A stretch of DNA of 39,642 bases from Bacteroidota bacterium. Its GTDB lineage: Bacteria > Bacteroidota > Rhodothermia > Rhodothermales > UBA10348. The stretch spans positions 1 through 39,642 of the forward strand of contig JADFHF010000035.1 of assembly GCA_022567305.1 (NCBI GenBank), given 5' to 3'. Position 1 is the stretch's first letter; each line of letters begins with the position of its first letter. This document shows, in pieces, positions 7,572 through 15,990 of the stretch. The position numbers were made by a program, and so were the translations under genes. The notes under the pieces were generated by a model, which was not told the DNA's origin, made no database searches, and worked only from the letters and a program-made list of their open reading frames with translations.

Positions 7572-8675
7572 ATGCCAAGTGTTGCCCTACGAGGACTTAG
7601 AAAAGTTTTTGACGATGGTACCGTGGCCGTTCACGGCGCTGATATTTCCGTTGAAGAGGGCGAATTTCTGGTCCTGGTCGGCCCGTCCGGATGTGGAAAA
7701 AGCACCACGTTGCGCATGATCGCGGGTCTGGAAACGATTACCGAGGGCTCGCTCTATATCGACGATCATCTAGTCAATGACGTTGCCCCAAAGGATCGCA
7801 ACATCGCGATGGTCTTCCAGAATTATGCGCTCTATCCGCACATGTCCGTATTCGACAACATGGCGTTCGGATTGAAGCTTCGCAAGGTCCCGAAACATGA
7901 GATCAAGGAACGGGTCGACCAGGCTGCGAGCATACTTGGCCTAGAGGATATCCTGGAGCGGAAACCTAAAGCACTGTCTGGCGGACAGCGACAGCGTGTC
8001 GCTGTCGGACGTGCCATTGTCCGACACCCCCGTGTGTTTCTATTTGATGAACCGTTGTCAAATCTGGATGCAAAGCTCCGCGTACAGATGCGAATGGAGA
8101 TCTCGAAACTGCATCGCAAACTCGGGGCAACGATGATTTATGTGACGCACGACCAGGTCGAAGCGATGACCATGGGTGATCGCATCGTCGTGATGAAGGA
8201 CGGGTATATCGAACAGATAGATACCCCCATTGATCTTTACACTCAACCGGTAAATCGTTTCGTCGCAGGATTCATTGGAAGCCCGGCGATGAACTTTATG
8301 GAGGGCACGCTCCAACAGAATGGGTCACTGACGTTTCGTGAAGCGGACAGCGGTTTGTCGATTGTTCTATCGGACGAGCGGAAGTCTTCGCTCGCCGACT
8401 ATATCAATCTCCCGATTACGCTCGGAATTCGGCCGGAGGATATTTCGGTTGCTCGTGCAGATTCGGCTGAAAACGACAGCGCGGTAATCGAGCTCAAAGT
8501 GGAGCTGCTGGAGCCAATGGGTAACGAGATCATCCTTCATGCCAGTTCGAACGCCCTTGAATTTGTCGCACGCGTTGTGCCTCAGGAACTACCGGATCCG
8601 GGGCAAAACATTCGGCTCGCATTTGCTCGATCGAAGTTTCATTTCTTCGATCACGAGAGCGGGAAGTCACTGTAG
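7572..8675 (+). CDS. ugpC: MalK/UgpC-type sugar ABC transporter ATP-binding protein
   Basis: This 367-residue ATPase would energise uptake of sugars, oligosaccharides or glycerol phosphate at the inner membrane. Visible motifs are Walker A GPSGCGKSTTLRM (about residue 37), the Q-loop FQNYALYPHMSVFDNMAFGL, signature LSGGQRQRVAVGRA, Walker B VFLFDEPLSNLDAKLR and switch His in YVTHDQVEAMTM. The C-terminal part (about 240-367) is an OB/TOBE regulatory domain with LGIRPEDI, typical of the MalK subfamily (CUT1). No permease or binding-protein gene lies nearby, so it may serve several permeases encoded elsewhere, as the MsmX-type multitask ATPases do. A position beside carbohydrate genes agrees with a sugar role. 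Confidence 0.88.
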   Translation: MPSVALRGLRKVFDDGTVAVHGADISVEEGEFLVLVGPSGCGKSTTLRMIAGLETITEGSLYIDDHLVNDVAPKDRNIAMVFQNYALYPHMSVFDNMAFGLKLRKVPKHEIKERVDQAASILGLEDILERKPKALSGGQRQRVAVGRAIVRHPRVFLFDEPLSNLDAKLRVQMRMEISKLHRKLGATMIYVTHDQVEAMTMGDRIVVMKDGYIEQIDTPIDLYTQPVNRFVAGFIGSPAMNFMEGTLQQNGSLTFREADSGLSIVLSDERKSSLADYINLPITLGIRPEDISVARADSAENDSAVIELKVELLEPMGNEIILHASSNALEFVARVVPQELPDPGQNIRLAFARSKFHFFDHESGKSL

Positions 8676-8703
8676 AGGCGAAGGCTGTCGGCACACCTCT
8701 TTT
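8674..8703 (+). terminator. Possible weak terminator after the MalK-type ATPase gene
   Basis: AGAGG at 8674-8678 pairs with CCTCT at 8696-8700, followed by a short T run. The stem is only five base pairs and the loop is long, so this is a tentative call. Confidence 0.3.
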
Positions 8704-9275
8704 CATAGGGCGTTGCGTGATAGATTCTCCCACTATTTCATCCTGAAAGAACGGCGCCGCGGCGGCGTGGGGATGGGGTCTGTTAGGTAGACAAAGAACA
8801 TGACCCAAACTCCTCTATTTGGCGATGGCTCAAGGCACAGTTCGAGGCCAGGTTTGATGGACTAGCCTACGAGTGCATACCCGATGAAGACCGAATAACG
8901 ACCGTGTGTTCGGTTTGGCTTGTCACCCCGGCGTTGATTACAGGGTCTAACCAACCGGGCCGACTACGATAAAAAACGATATTGATTCGTGCGGCGCCGC
9001 CTTTGGCGGGATAGGAGCACACGCCGAACGTGGGTCCGTGTTCGAGTCTTTGGCGCCGCGTGAAAGATGAACTGTGTCTGCAGCTAGCTTCACCTGAAAA
9101 AATCGGTATCCGCCAGTCGAGCCTTGCGCCGCGTTAAAGGGGGCTTACGGGGGTCTTTAATAATAGTGAAGTACTCCGAGCTTCGGCGTGGCTATAAGCG
9201 CGGTACGGAATAGCCGCAAATCCAAATAAATCGGCCTGTACGGTGCGCAAATGTTTTCCCGCACGTTACACCTCA
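8676..9275. other. 600-bp region without a confident gene
   Basis: No convincing coding sequence or RNA was recognised here. A plus-strand frame at 8787-8972 is open for 61 codons and reads protein-like (IWRWLKAQFEARFDGLAYEC), but it lacks an ATG and follows a stop directly, so it may be a gene remnant. Several GC-rich, G/C-repeat-like segments (GGCGCCGC at 8752 and about 8980) occur without forming a recognisable array. Confidence 0.5.
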
Positions 9276-9773
9276 TCAGTAGCCCGTTTTCTGAGCCGGC
9301 CACTCGATGTCAGTAAAGTCAGTGTTGTGCTCAAACAGAACGACATCGTTTCCTACCGCGGATCTGAGTACGACACGCCACGCATGGTCGATAGGCGGGG
9401 CGTTGTACGCTCCGTTTCCACTCAAATCGGCATAGAATTCAATATCATAGCTGTGGTCCTTCAGAAGCACGCTCAACGTCAGATCGAAGTCGGCGCCTTC
9501 TATTTCAGGGAGAGTCTTTCGACCGACTTCTCGTTCGTCGTCTTGATCCAACACACGAAGTTCCAACATATTACCAATATGCGGATTCATCCCCCGAAAC
9601 TGCACGGTCAGTAGCGGTTCACTGAAGCCGTCGTCCTCCATAAAATCTCCTGTCGCATCACTTTTCATATTCCCGTCGCCGTAGTCACATCCGCTTCCAA
9701 GGACAAGAGAAAACGCAACGATTGCGACCGTGGCAAGTAGTGAACGGCCACCCGGTACCCTCGAATCTAGCAT
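9276..9773 (-). CDS. Small lipoprotein of unknown function
   Basis: This 165-residue protein starts at the ATG at 9773, with GGAGAGG just upstream; an earlier in-frame ATG at 9809 has no such signal. It has a type II signal peptide with the lipobox LGSGC, so it should be lipid-anchored at the cell envelope. After a short acidic linker comes a compact domain (about residues 55-160) with LLTVQFRGMNPHIGNMLELRV, HSYDIEFYADLSGNG and the segment NAPPIDHAWRV, ending NTDFTDIEW. I recall the D-x-x-G-N-G-x-Y-x-A-P-P-x-D-H-x-W pattern from uncharacterised envelope proteins of Bacteroidota and Rhodothermota; it has no function I can name. It stands alone between low-density stretches. Confidence 0.75.
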   Translation of the reverse strand: MLDSRVPGGRSLLATVAIVAFSLVLGSGCDYGDGNMKSDATGDFMEDDGFSEPLLTVQFRGMNPHIGNMLELRVLDQDDEREVGRKTLPEIEGADFDLTLSVLLKDHSYDIEFYADLSGNGAYNAPPIDHAWRVVLRSAVGNDVVLFEHNTDFTDIEWPAQKTGY

Positions 9774-9809
9774 AACCCTCTCCAGAATTACATTTGCAAT
9801 AATAATCAC

Positions 9810-10254
9810 TTATGGGCTCATCTTTAAATTTGGCTAGCCTATGCTTCAGATACGTGTTTGCTGCTCTGCGAGCAACCGTCTACTCTCTTCGAGAGCCTTC
9901 ACAATCACAAGAAGACACCCATTCGATCACTGAATCTTAACGGGCATCGCATCTTACCACCATAAGCAAATCTACTCGCGGAGAGAAAAACACCTTGCTT
10001 CCCGGCGTTTCCGGGAGCTTTATCTCGAACTAAATCGAATCAGTATTTGTATATGAATCGACCGAAGCCCACAGAGATGCCTCACTTAACTCCAGTGATA
10101 CTCTAACAGTCACAGGGGTCGCTTAACCAAGGGCAACGTTCGTAAGAGAGCAATTGTGGACGTCTGAGGGAGTGTTTTTTAAGAACTGAAATTACGTGCG
10201 TATTCTGAGGAGAACTAGCCCCAACTTCTAGCTGTTCATTCACCCCCTGGGCCC
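9810..10254. other. 445-bp intergenic region; only a hairpin seen
   Basis: No gene, RNA or repeat was recognised apart from the hairpin at 9997-10018. Confidence 0.5.
9985..10018 (-). terminator. Probable terminator for the FG-GAP protein gene
   Basis: On the minus strand, GCTCCCGG pairs with CCGGGAAGC (one bulge) around a five-base loop. A run of five T lies within a few bases downstream. It stands about 240 bases past the stop of the gene at 10255-12294. Confidence 0.5.
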
Positions 10255-12294
10255 CTACTTCAACAGCACCATCTTCCCTGTCTGGCTGAAGTCGCCGGCG
10301 GTGAGAGTGTAGAAATAAATCCCAGACGTTAGTTGGGAGGCATCGAAGACACTTGTGTGTTCTCCTGCGGGTTGAAGTCCATCGTCAAGCGTGGCGACTC
10401 GCTCTCCAATGAGATTGAAGACGTCTATCCTTACACGACCACTTTGGGCCAATCTGTAGGAGATGGTCGTCTGCGGATTGAAGGGGTTTGGGTAATTTTG
10501 AGAAAGAGAGTATTGATCCGGCACTGCTTTTGGCGGTGCGATTCCTGTAGCGATCGTCTCTTCAACAATCAAGGTACTTCTAAAACCATGCACAGTATGC
10601 CGAATGACGAAACTCCCGGTCTTATCGGGTGTGAACCTAAAAGTCGTTACTTCGCGCGGTCTCACATTGCCTTGTCCAAATGGGGAGGGAGCCAATACCC
10701 AAGGTTCAATACTGACCCAATGTGGGTCATCAAGGCTAATGTTATAAATCGTGAGAGGAATATCTTTAAGCACCCGAATATTAGGCGGAAAGATTTGCGT
10801 TTGAACGTTGCTGTGAATCAGTGAAACGGCCTGCTGACCCAGTTCTATTATCTTTGCATCGACCGACATAGAATCTTCAACAATGATGATGTCGCCGGTA
10901 AAACCGTGACCGAGGTTCTGGATTTGATACGTTCCAAAATCTTGTGGGGTGAACTCGACCGTCATGATTTCGCCTACCCGCAAAATGTCAGTCGCATTGA
11001 TAAAAGGCAGAATGCGTAGACGATTGACGTGTTCACGAGAATTAGTTGTGAACAGAAGCCGCAAAGGTTGACCCGCAGGTGAGATACTAGGATCAGGAAA
11101 GAAATTCGAATAGAGTTGTTGAATTACCGATATAACATGCACAGACTCCTGCGCCGGAGTTTGGTTAAGAAGAATCGTTACGGTGTTATCACCGGTGTTA
11201 GGAACGGCAAGATCAGGTCGGCCGTCGCCATTGAAATCTCCAGAGACGATGGCATGTGGTGCCAAACCAACTGGAAAAATTTGCGCTTCAGCGAAGCTAC
11301 CCGCACCGTCGCTCAGGAGTACTGAAATGTTATCGTTGACGCCATCGGCCACGGCCAGGTCACTTTTGCCATCGCCGTCAAAATCTTCGATGACGACCGC
11401 AAATGAGCCGCCACCGGCGGAATAGGAGGCGACGGTAAAACCACCCTGCCCATCGGTAAAAAGTACGTTTACCGTCCCATCCAGTAAGCAAGCTACCGCG
11501 ATATCAGAAATGCCGTCCTGATTTAAATCGCCTACTGCGATGTTCTTGGGTGACAGGCCAACCGGAATCGCCGAATCATAAGTAAATCCACCCAACCCAT
11601 CGCCAGCCAGTATGACCAAGGTATCGCTGAGATCGTTGCCGACGGCTAAGTCGATAAAGCCATCCCCATTAAAATCGGCTGCCTCTATTGGAACCGGCCC
11701 ATCGCCAGTGAAAAAGTCGCCTACTTTCACGAAAGTGCCATTGCCATTACCCAGGAAAACAGTGACGTTGTCATCATCACGATTGGTGACCGCCAGGTCG
11801 GCATGCATGTCCTCATTGAAATCAGCAATCGCAATCCAGCGCGGTCCCCTGCCGGTCTCATAGAAGATTGGGGCGATGAAGCTACCTGCACCATCTCCCA
11901 AAAAAACGCTAATCGTGTTGCTATCTCGATTGGCTGTGATTGCATCCAGCAAACCATCCTCATTGAAGTCGCCAGAGGCGATGGCATGTGGCGCTTTATC
12001 GATGGTAGCAATACTATCCTGCAGTGTGAAAGAGCCTGAGCCATCTCCGGAGATAAGTGAAATCGTTGAGGCGCGTATATTTGCAACGGCCAGATCACGG
12101 TTGCCGTCACGGTCCAGGTCAACCAAGATTGCGGAGCGTGGACCGTTGCCGGCCGGTACGGCCGTGACAGAAAATTGCAGCTGGGGTGTTTGCGCGTAAA
12201 GGGGTGACATTGAAATGAAAACCAGCACGAGTAGAACGTCCGTTAAATATTTCAAGAGAATACCGTCCTTAATTCGTGAAAGGATTTCCGTCAT
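10255..12294 (-). CDS. Secreted seven-bladed FG-GAP propeller protein with twin cupredoxin-like domains and a C-terminal sorting domain
   Basis: This 679-residue protein has a signal peptide ending SPLYAQ. Seven FG-GAP/VCBS repeats (about residues 35-385) follow, each with a calcium-type loop such as DFNGDGRPDLAV, DFDGDGKSDLAV or DLNQDGISDIAV; this fits one complete integrin-like propeller. Two related segments come next, ending FGTYQIQNLGHGFTGDIIIVED and TGSFVIRHTVHGFRSTLIVEE, which resemble cupredoxin C-terminal strands but lack the copper-binding Cys. The last 80 residues are a PNPFNP-type sorting domain (YPNPFNPQTTISYRL ... GIYFYTL ... GKMVLLK), so export by the type IX route and surface attachment is likely. 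A TTG at 12255, with AAGGACGG upstream, would give a cleaner 22-residue signal peptide and may be the true start. Probable role is adhesion or glycan binding. Confidence 0.85.
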   Translation of the reverse strand: MTEILSRIKDGILLKYLTDVLLVLVFISMSPLYAQTPQLQFSVTAVPAGNGPRSAILVDLDRDGNRDLAVANIRASTISLISGDGSGSFTLQDSIATIDKAPHAIASGDFNEDGLLDAITANRDSNTISVFLGDGAGSFIAPIFYETGRGPRWIAIADFNEDMHADLAVTNRDDDNVTVFLGNGNGTFVKVGDFFTGDGPVPIEAADFNGDGFIDLAVGNDLSDTLVILAGDGLGGFTYDSAIPVGLSPKNIAVGDLNQDGISDIAVACLLDGTVNVLFTDGQGGFTVASYSAGGGSFAVVIEDFDGDGKSDLAVADGVNDNISVLLSDGAGSFAEAQIFPVGLAPHAIVSGDFNGDGRPDLAVPNTGDNTVTILLNQTPAQESVHVISVIQQLYSNFFPDPSISPAGQPLRLLFTTNSREHVNRLRILPFINATDILRVGEIMTVEFTPQDFGTYQIQNLGHGFTGDIIIVEDSMSVDAKIIELGQQAVSLIHSNVQTQIFPPNIRVLKDIPLTIYNISLDDPHWVSIEPWVLAPSPFGQGNVRPREVTTFRFTPDKTGSFVIRHTVHGFRSTLIVEETIATGIAPPKAVPDQYSLSQNYPNPFNPQTTISYRLAQSGRVRIDVFNLIGERVATLDDGLQPAGEHTSVFDASQLTSGIYFYTLTAGDFSQTGKMVLLK

Positions 12295-13126
12295 TGTATG
12301 CTTTCAAGAAGTGCCACCGAACAATCTGCAGAACGGCCTGCCGATCACCTGCGAGACGCACAGCGGACCCTCAGGTGGCTTTAGGCCCTCCGCTTACTGT
12401 CCTTCAAACTTTTCCAACATTCTGGCCGCATCACAGATATTCTGCGGGCCGCTTGCTGTCAAATCTTCGAAGCGTGTCCGATCCGGAGTTTGTATAAGGG
12501 TAACAGCCACAATGGCATAATACAAGAAGGAGAGACGACAAGTCGGTTCCGGTCTCGATATCACCAATCGCGAAAATGGCCAGAAAGAGCGTTCGATAAT
12601 GCGCTTCTGACTGGGCGTTTTAATTGCTGACATACCGCAGGGAGATTGAGGAGACTAACCTCCGCCCCGGCCGCTCGTTTACCCCTCGACCCCTAAAATT
12701 GTACTTCCGCCCCAACCCCCGTTTCCTCTAGGTCAACCCTGCGCGAATCGCCAGGATCGGGAGAACGATATCCGAAAGCGAGATACTCGAAGAACTGGGC
12801 GCGGTCACTGTTGACGGATTAAGCCAACACCACCCCGAAAATTCCCTCAGATTTTTTTCTGTCGCTCATCTTCGAGTTCTGGCCTTCGATCCCTCGCGAA
12901 TACCAATCCCCTGGAAAAACGATTTCGATCGTGCATTGGACACCTTCGTGGGGTGCGATTGTCAACTCGTTTTCCTGGATTTCGCAGGTGCCCGTGAAAC
13001 CGACCTAAGAGCATAACTCCAATGACTGGAATCGGAAGAGATGGTAAAATTTCGGAGAATGAGAAGGCACTCTCAAGGGATGTAGCACAAATTCTCTCGG
13101 GGCCTATAATCTCTGAGAGTTGCGCT
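12295..13126. other. Low-density region holding one probable gene relic
   Basis: Only the decayed frame at 12693-13004 is coding-like. A 79-codon minus-strand frame at 12394-12633 has no recognisable motif. Short CTCTC/GAGAG inverted repeats occur around 13060-13125, downstream of the hydrolase gene, and may help termination. Confidence 0.45.
12693..13004 (-). pseudogene. Unidentified gene relic with one in-frame stop
   Basis: One minus-strand frame of 104 codons is interrupted by a single TAA at 12819-12821. Before it reads CEIQENELTIAPHEGVQ and FPGDWYSRGIE. After it reads QFFEYLAFGYRSPDPGDSRR and then an ending in VGAEVQF with a terminal Phe, as in outer-membrane barrel proteins. There is no start codon. 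The family is not recognised, and the protein-like look could be partly chance. Confidence 0.25.
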
Positions 13127-13966
13127 TTACCAGAACATCTGCTTCATGCAGAACACCGAGCCGCCAGCTTTCAAGTATTCGCCTGTATCCAATTCAATGG
13201 GGATAAAATCTGCGTCTCGTAACAATCGATTGGTGGTGTTGCAGCCGCGCTGAATGAGCACGTGTCGGCGGTCCGGGCAATGTGCATTGCAGGCAAACAG
13301 GTTTCGGGCTTCCGCTTCCGGTGCTTCCAGGACCCGCGTAAATACGGCCCGTATCATTTCCAGACCTTCTGGGGTGAATGCGTCCGGATAGATGAGCGCG
13401 GTTGACTCGTCAAGAATACTCAAACAGGTATCCAGGTGGTAAAAATCTTCATCCGTGAGTTCAAGCAGGCAAACAGGTACATGAAGCGAATCCGACACGA
13501 TCTCATACGCCCTCAGATCCGTGCGGAAGCCGTAGCCCCCCCACAGTAGAAATCTGCCCGGATGCCAAAGCGCGTCTCCCATTCCTTCAAAATGGATGGT
13601 CTCGGACGCGCCAAGTGATAGCGTCTGGTACCCGAGTGCACTAAAAAATTCCCTGAAGAACCCGACCTCTCTTCGTCGCTCATCCGCGTACATTTCACTC
13701 AGGACAACGCCATTTCCACCATGACCCGGGAGTTGGTACGGCAGCGTCTGATTGGCACAGAAAACCATGTCTGGAAGCCCCGACTTTCCCTCCATGACAT
13801 GCACGTTTAGACCGACTTGTTCATATGCAGTTTGAACGATCTGCCACTCCTCGAGGGCTTTGGCGTAGTCGATAGTCCCCACCTTGTCCGCCATATGAGG
13901 ATTGATGACGTATTTGACGTCGAAAAACTCAGGGGAGGTCATTAGAACCTGAGCCGGGAGGTCCAT
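13127..13966 (-). CDS. Guanidino-modifying hydrolase (dimethylargininase / arginine deiminase superfamily)
   Basis: This 279-residue protein belongs to the pentein superfamily that acts on guanidino groups (DDAH, arginine deiminase, amidinotransferase). Key pieces are VLMTSPEFFDVKYVINPHM at the start, FCANQTLPY, the conserved FEGMGDAL, the catalytic His region FYHLDTCLSIL, and the catalytic Cys in GGSVFCMKQMF near the C-terminus. The start at 13966 was chosen because family homology begins there; the frame is open to 14233, overlapping the upstream gene, and 14020 is an alternative start. It closes a minus-strand run behind an ABC exporter and a lipoprotein. The likely reaction is release of citrulline or ornithine from arginine or a methylarginine; the substrate is not decided by the sequence. 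Confidence 0.8.
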   Translation of the reverse strand: MDLPAQVLMTSPEFFDVKYVINPHMADKVGTIDYAKALEEWQIVQTAYEQVGLNVHVMEGKSGLPDMVFCANQTLPYQLPGHGGNGVVLSEMYADERRREVGFFREFFSALGYQTLSLGASETIHFEGMGDALWHPGRFLLWGGYGFRTDLRAYEIVSDSLHVPVCLLELTDEDFYHLDTCLSILDESTALIYPDAFTPEGLEMIRAVFTRVLEAPEAEARNLFACNAHCPDRRHVLIQRGCNTTNRLLRDADFIPIELDTGEYLKAGGSVFCMKQMFW

Positions 13967-14108
13967 GACTCCCAGTTCGTCTACCGAAAAGTCGATCTCA
14001 CTGGCCGTACGATAGAGCATTGCGTCGACGGAGGATAGGGCAGTGCGTGGTGGTGGGGCACTTTGAACCAGGCAAAACGATCTCGTACATTGGAAGATCC
14101 GCCAAAGA

Positions 14109-15083
14109 TCAATGCCTGGAGATGGTTTCGGCCCATTCTTTAAGATCTGTCTCAGAGATCTGAATTTGAACACGCGAAAACCCGTCGTATTCCGACACGC
14201 GAAGTCGCTCCACAAAGTCCATGAGCAGGTCATCGTCTTCCGATTCCATTTTCAGTAAGGCGATTCCTCCGCGCACGAGGTCAGCAATATCTCGAGCTTC
14301 AATTCCATCTTTTGGCTCCAGGTACAAGCTGAACAGGACCGATTCCTGGCCCAACTCGATGGAGCCTCCGGCCGCTCCGATACTGGAAATGATCTGGTGG
14401 ATTTCGGACGGCCAATCATCCGGAGAAAGTGCATCCAGGATCAACGGTATGTCTGATGCGACCATCCATACATCTGCACCGCCCACCATCAAAAAAACTC
14501 CCGCTGGAGAGTCGGCTGCAGCCTCGTCAGATCGAGCGAGCATTTGAGCAAGATGTTCGGCCGATCCAGATGCGGCGAGAACGACATCCGATGATCGCGC
14601 GACAAAGAAGGCCGTTGAGTTCTCGGAGACGGAGAACCACGGTAGGTTCGAATCGATCGTGGCATTCAGATCTGACGCGCCATCAACTCGCGAGAACTCA
14701 TTCGATTTCTCGGCCAACTTTTCGAGGATACTTGGAGGAAGGGGTGCCCGAAGGACCATCGCAGGAACTGCTTCACGAAGGTCCGTATCGAGAGAGGCAT
14801 AAAACGAGATATCGTGCGTAGCCGGGTCGAGGCCGAGGTGTTCAAGAATTTCACGATTCCGATCCGAGAAGCTCCTGTCTCCTCTATCGACCCACTGATC
14901 CAATTGTGAGACGAACGATCGGTAGAGTTCCGAGACGCGAATACCGGCGGTCAGGCTATGATCTGCCCCAAGAACATACACGTCAGTAGCCACCGATTCC
15001 GGGACTGTGGGTGGAGCGTAGTTCGGTCCGCACCCGACGATGACAGACGCAGCAAGAAGAAAGAGAACGGCGCGATGACGCAT
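14109..15083 (-). CDS. Envelope lipoprotein of unknown function
   Basis: This 324-residue protein starts at the ATG at 15083, which immediately precedes a lipoprotein signal (MRHRAVLFLLAASVIVGC). Upstream in-frame ATGs lie inside the permease gene and were rejected. The mature part has no motif I can name; it is a soluble alpha/beta-looking protein with SFYASLDTDLREAVPAMVL, SSDVVLAASGSAEHLAQML and GGADVWMVASDI, reminiscent of DUF3352-like proteins in overall flavour only. It sits 13 bases behind the ABC-2 permease and ahead of the guanidino hydrolase, so it is probably co-transcribed with the exporter. Confidence 0.7.
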   Translation of the reverse strand: MRHRAVLFLLAASVIVGCGPNYAPPTVPESVATDVYVLGADHSLTAGIRVSELYRSFVSQLDQWVDRGDRSFSDRNREILEHLGLDPATHDISFYASLDTDLREAVPAMVLRAPLPPSILEKLAEKSNEFSRVDGASDLNATIDSNLPWFSVSENSTAFFVARSSDVVLAASGSAEHLAQMLARSDEAAADSPAGVFLMVGGADVWMVASDIPLILDALSPDDWPSEIHQIISSIGAAGGSIELGQESVLFSLYLEPKDGIEARDIADLVRGGIALLKMESEDDDLLMDFVERLRVSEYDGFSRVQIQISETDLKEWAETISRH

Positions 15084-15096
15084 GGGAAATAGCACA

Positions 15097-15990
15097 CTAG
15101 TAGTCCTTTCGCAGAAAAATGACATAGCTAATTCCGTAGACAGTCGCCCCAAATACAACCGATGAAACAAGGGGGTACCAGGAATTAACGGATTCATTCG
15201 AGCCCAGTTGCGCGACGATCGAAATTACCTCGATGTAATTGGGAACGATGTGATACAATCCGACAAAGATCGCCGCCGTGAAATCGGTCAGTTGGGGTAC
15301 GATCTGATCTTTTGCTGCCAGGATACCGGAGAAGAAAATGCAGCCATACGCCGTCACCAGCCCCAATCCGGTGCTACGCATCCAGACCCCAATGGCTAAA
15401 ACAATGGAGTACATCACGCCGAACATGATCACGATGATTGCAATCGATCGGAGATAATGGGGAAGCCAGAGCCTCGTCTTGAATGAGATAACTAGCCAGA
15501 TGGCCACAACCAGATAGGTGACCAGCATGGCCACGATGGCCCAGACCCCAGCAATGTGTCCCGTGAGAAGTTTGGCTCGGCTAACCGGCTTGGACAGCAT
15601 CAGATCGATTCGACCCTGCTCCACGAAACCGTTTACCAGCGGCATGGTCGCAAAAAGGCCCAGCAGCGTTCCGAATAGGTACGAAGCACCGAAAACCATT
15701 TGATTCATTCCGAGAACGAATTGGTCGAGGCTCAGGGCCTCCCTCAGCACGTTTCCGGTCTCCGCATCTCTGAGCGGCTCGCCCGTCACCGCATCTCGTA
15801 TGGCCTCCGTGGGTGTGGCTTCGAATCCGAAGATTCTAAGCGCGGCAATCGAGCCCTCAATCACATCCAGATTCAGGGCGAATGTCAAAAGCAGCCACGC
15901 AATCGTCGTAACCACAAAAATGCCCTGCGTTATTCTCATCGCCCAGAGCTCGCGAAATGTCAGCAATATGGTGGCACTAAATTGCTTCAT
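15097..15990 (-). CDS. ABC-2-type transporter permease
   Basis: This 297-residue membrane protein has six hydrophobic segments: near residues 15-40, 95-120, 145-170, 175-200, 205-230 and 265-290. A large extracytoplasmic loop sits between the first two. The segment GRIDLMLSKPVSRAKLLTGHIAGVWAIV matches the conserved 'SKPVSR' coupling region of ABC-2 permeases that export drugs, polysaccharide or unknown cargo, as in the NosY/GldF-like group. It overlaps the stop of the ATPase gene by four bases (ATGA), so the two are translationally coupled. Cargo is unknown. Confidence 0.85.
   Translation of the reverse strand: MKQFSATILLTFRELWAMRITQGIFVVTTIAWLLLTFALNLDVIEGSIAALRIFGFEATPTEAIRDAVTGEPLRDAETGNVLREALSLDQFVLGMNQMVFGASYLFGTLLGLFATMPLVNGFVEQGRIDLMLSKPVSRAKLLTGHIAGVWAIVAMLVTYLVVAIWLVISFKTRLWLPHYLRSIAIIVIMFGVMYSIVLAIGVWMRSTGLGLVTAYGCIFFSGILAAKDQIVPQLTDFTAAIFVGLYHIVPNYIEVISIVAQLGSNESVNSWYPLVSSVVFGATVYGISYVIFLRKDY

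Noticed and set aside
8530-8808. ORFs on both strands at the end of the MalK-type gene
   Set aside because: They are shadows of the ATPase gene's C-terminus and continue into non-coding sequence.
12394-12633. 79-codon minus-strand ORF
   Set aside because: No motif, no ribosome-binding site and atypical composition; probably chance.
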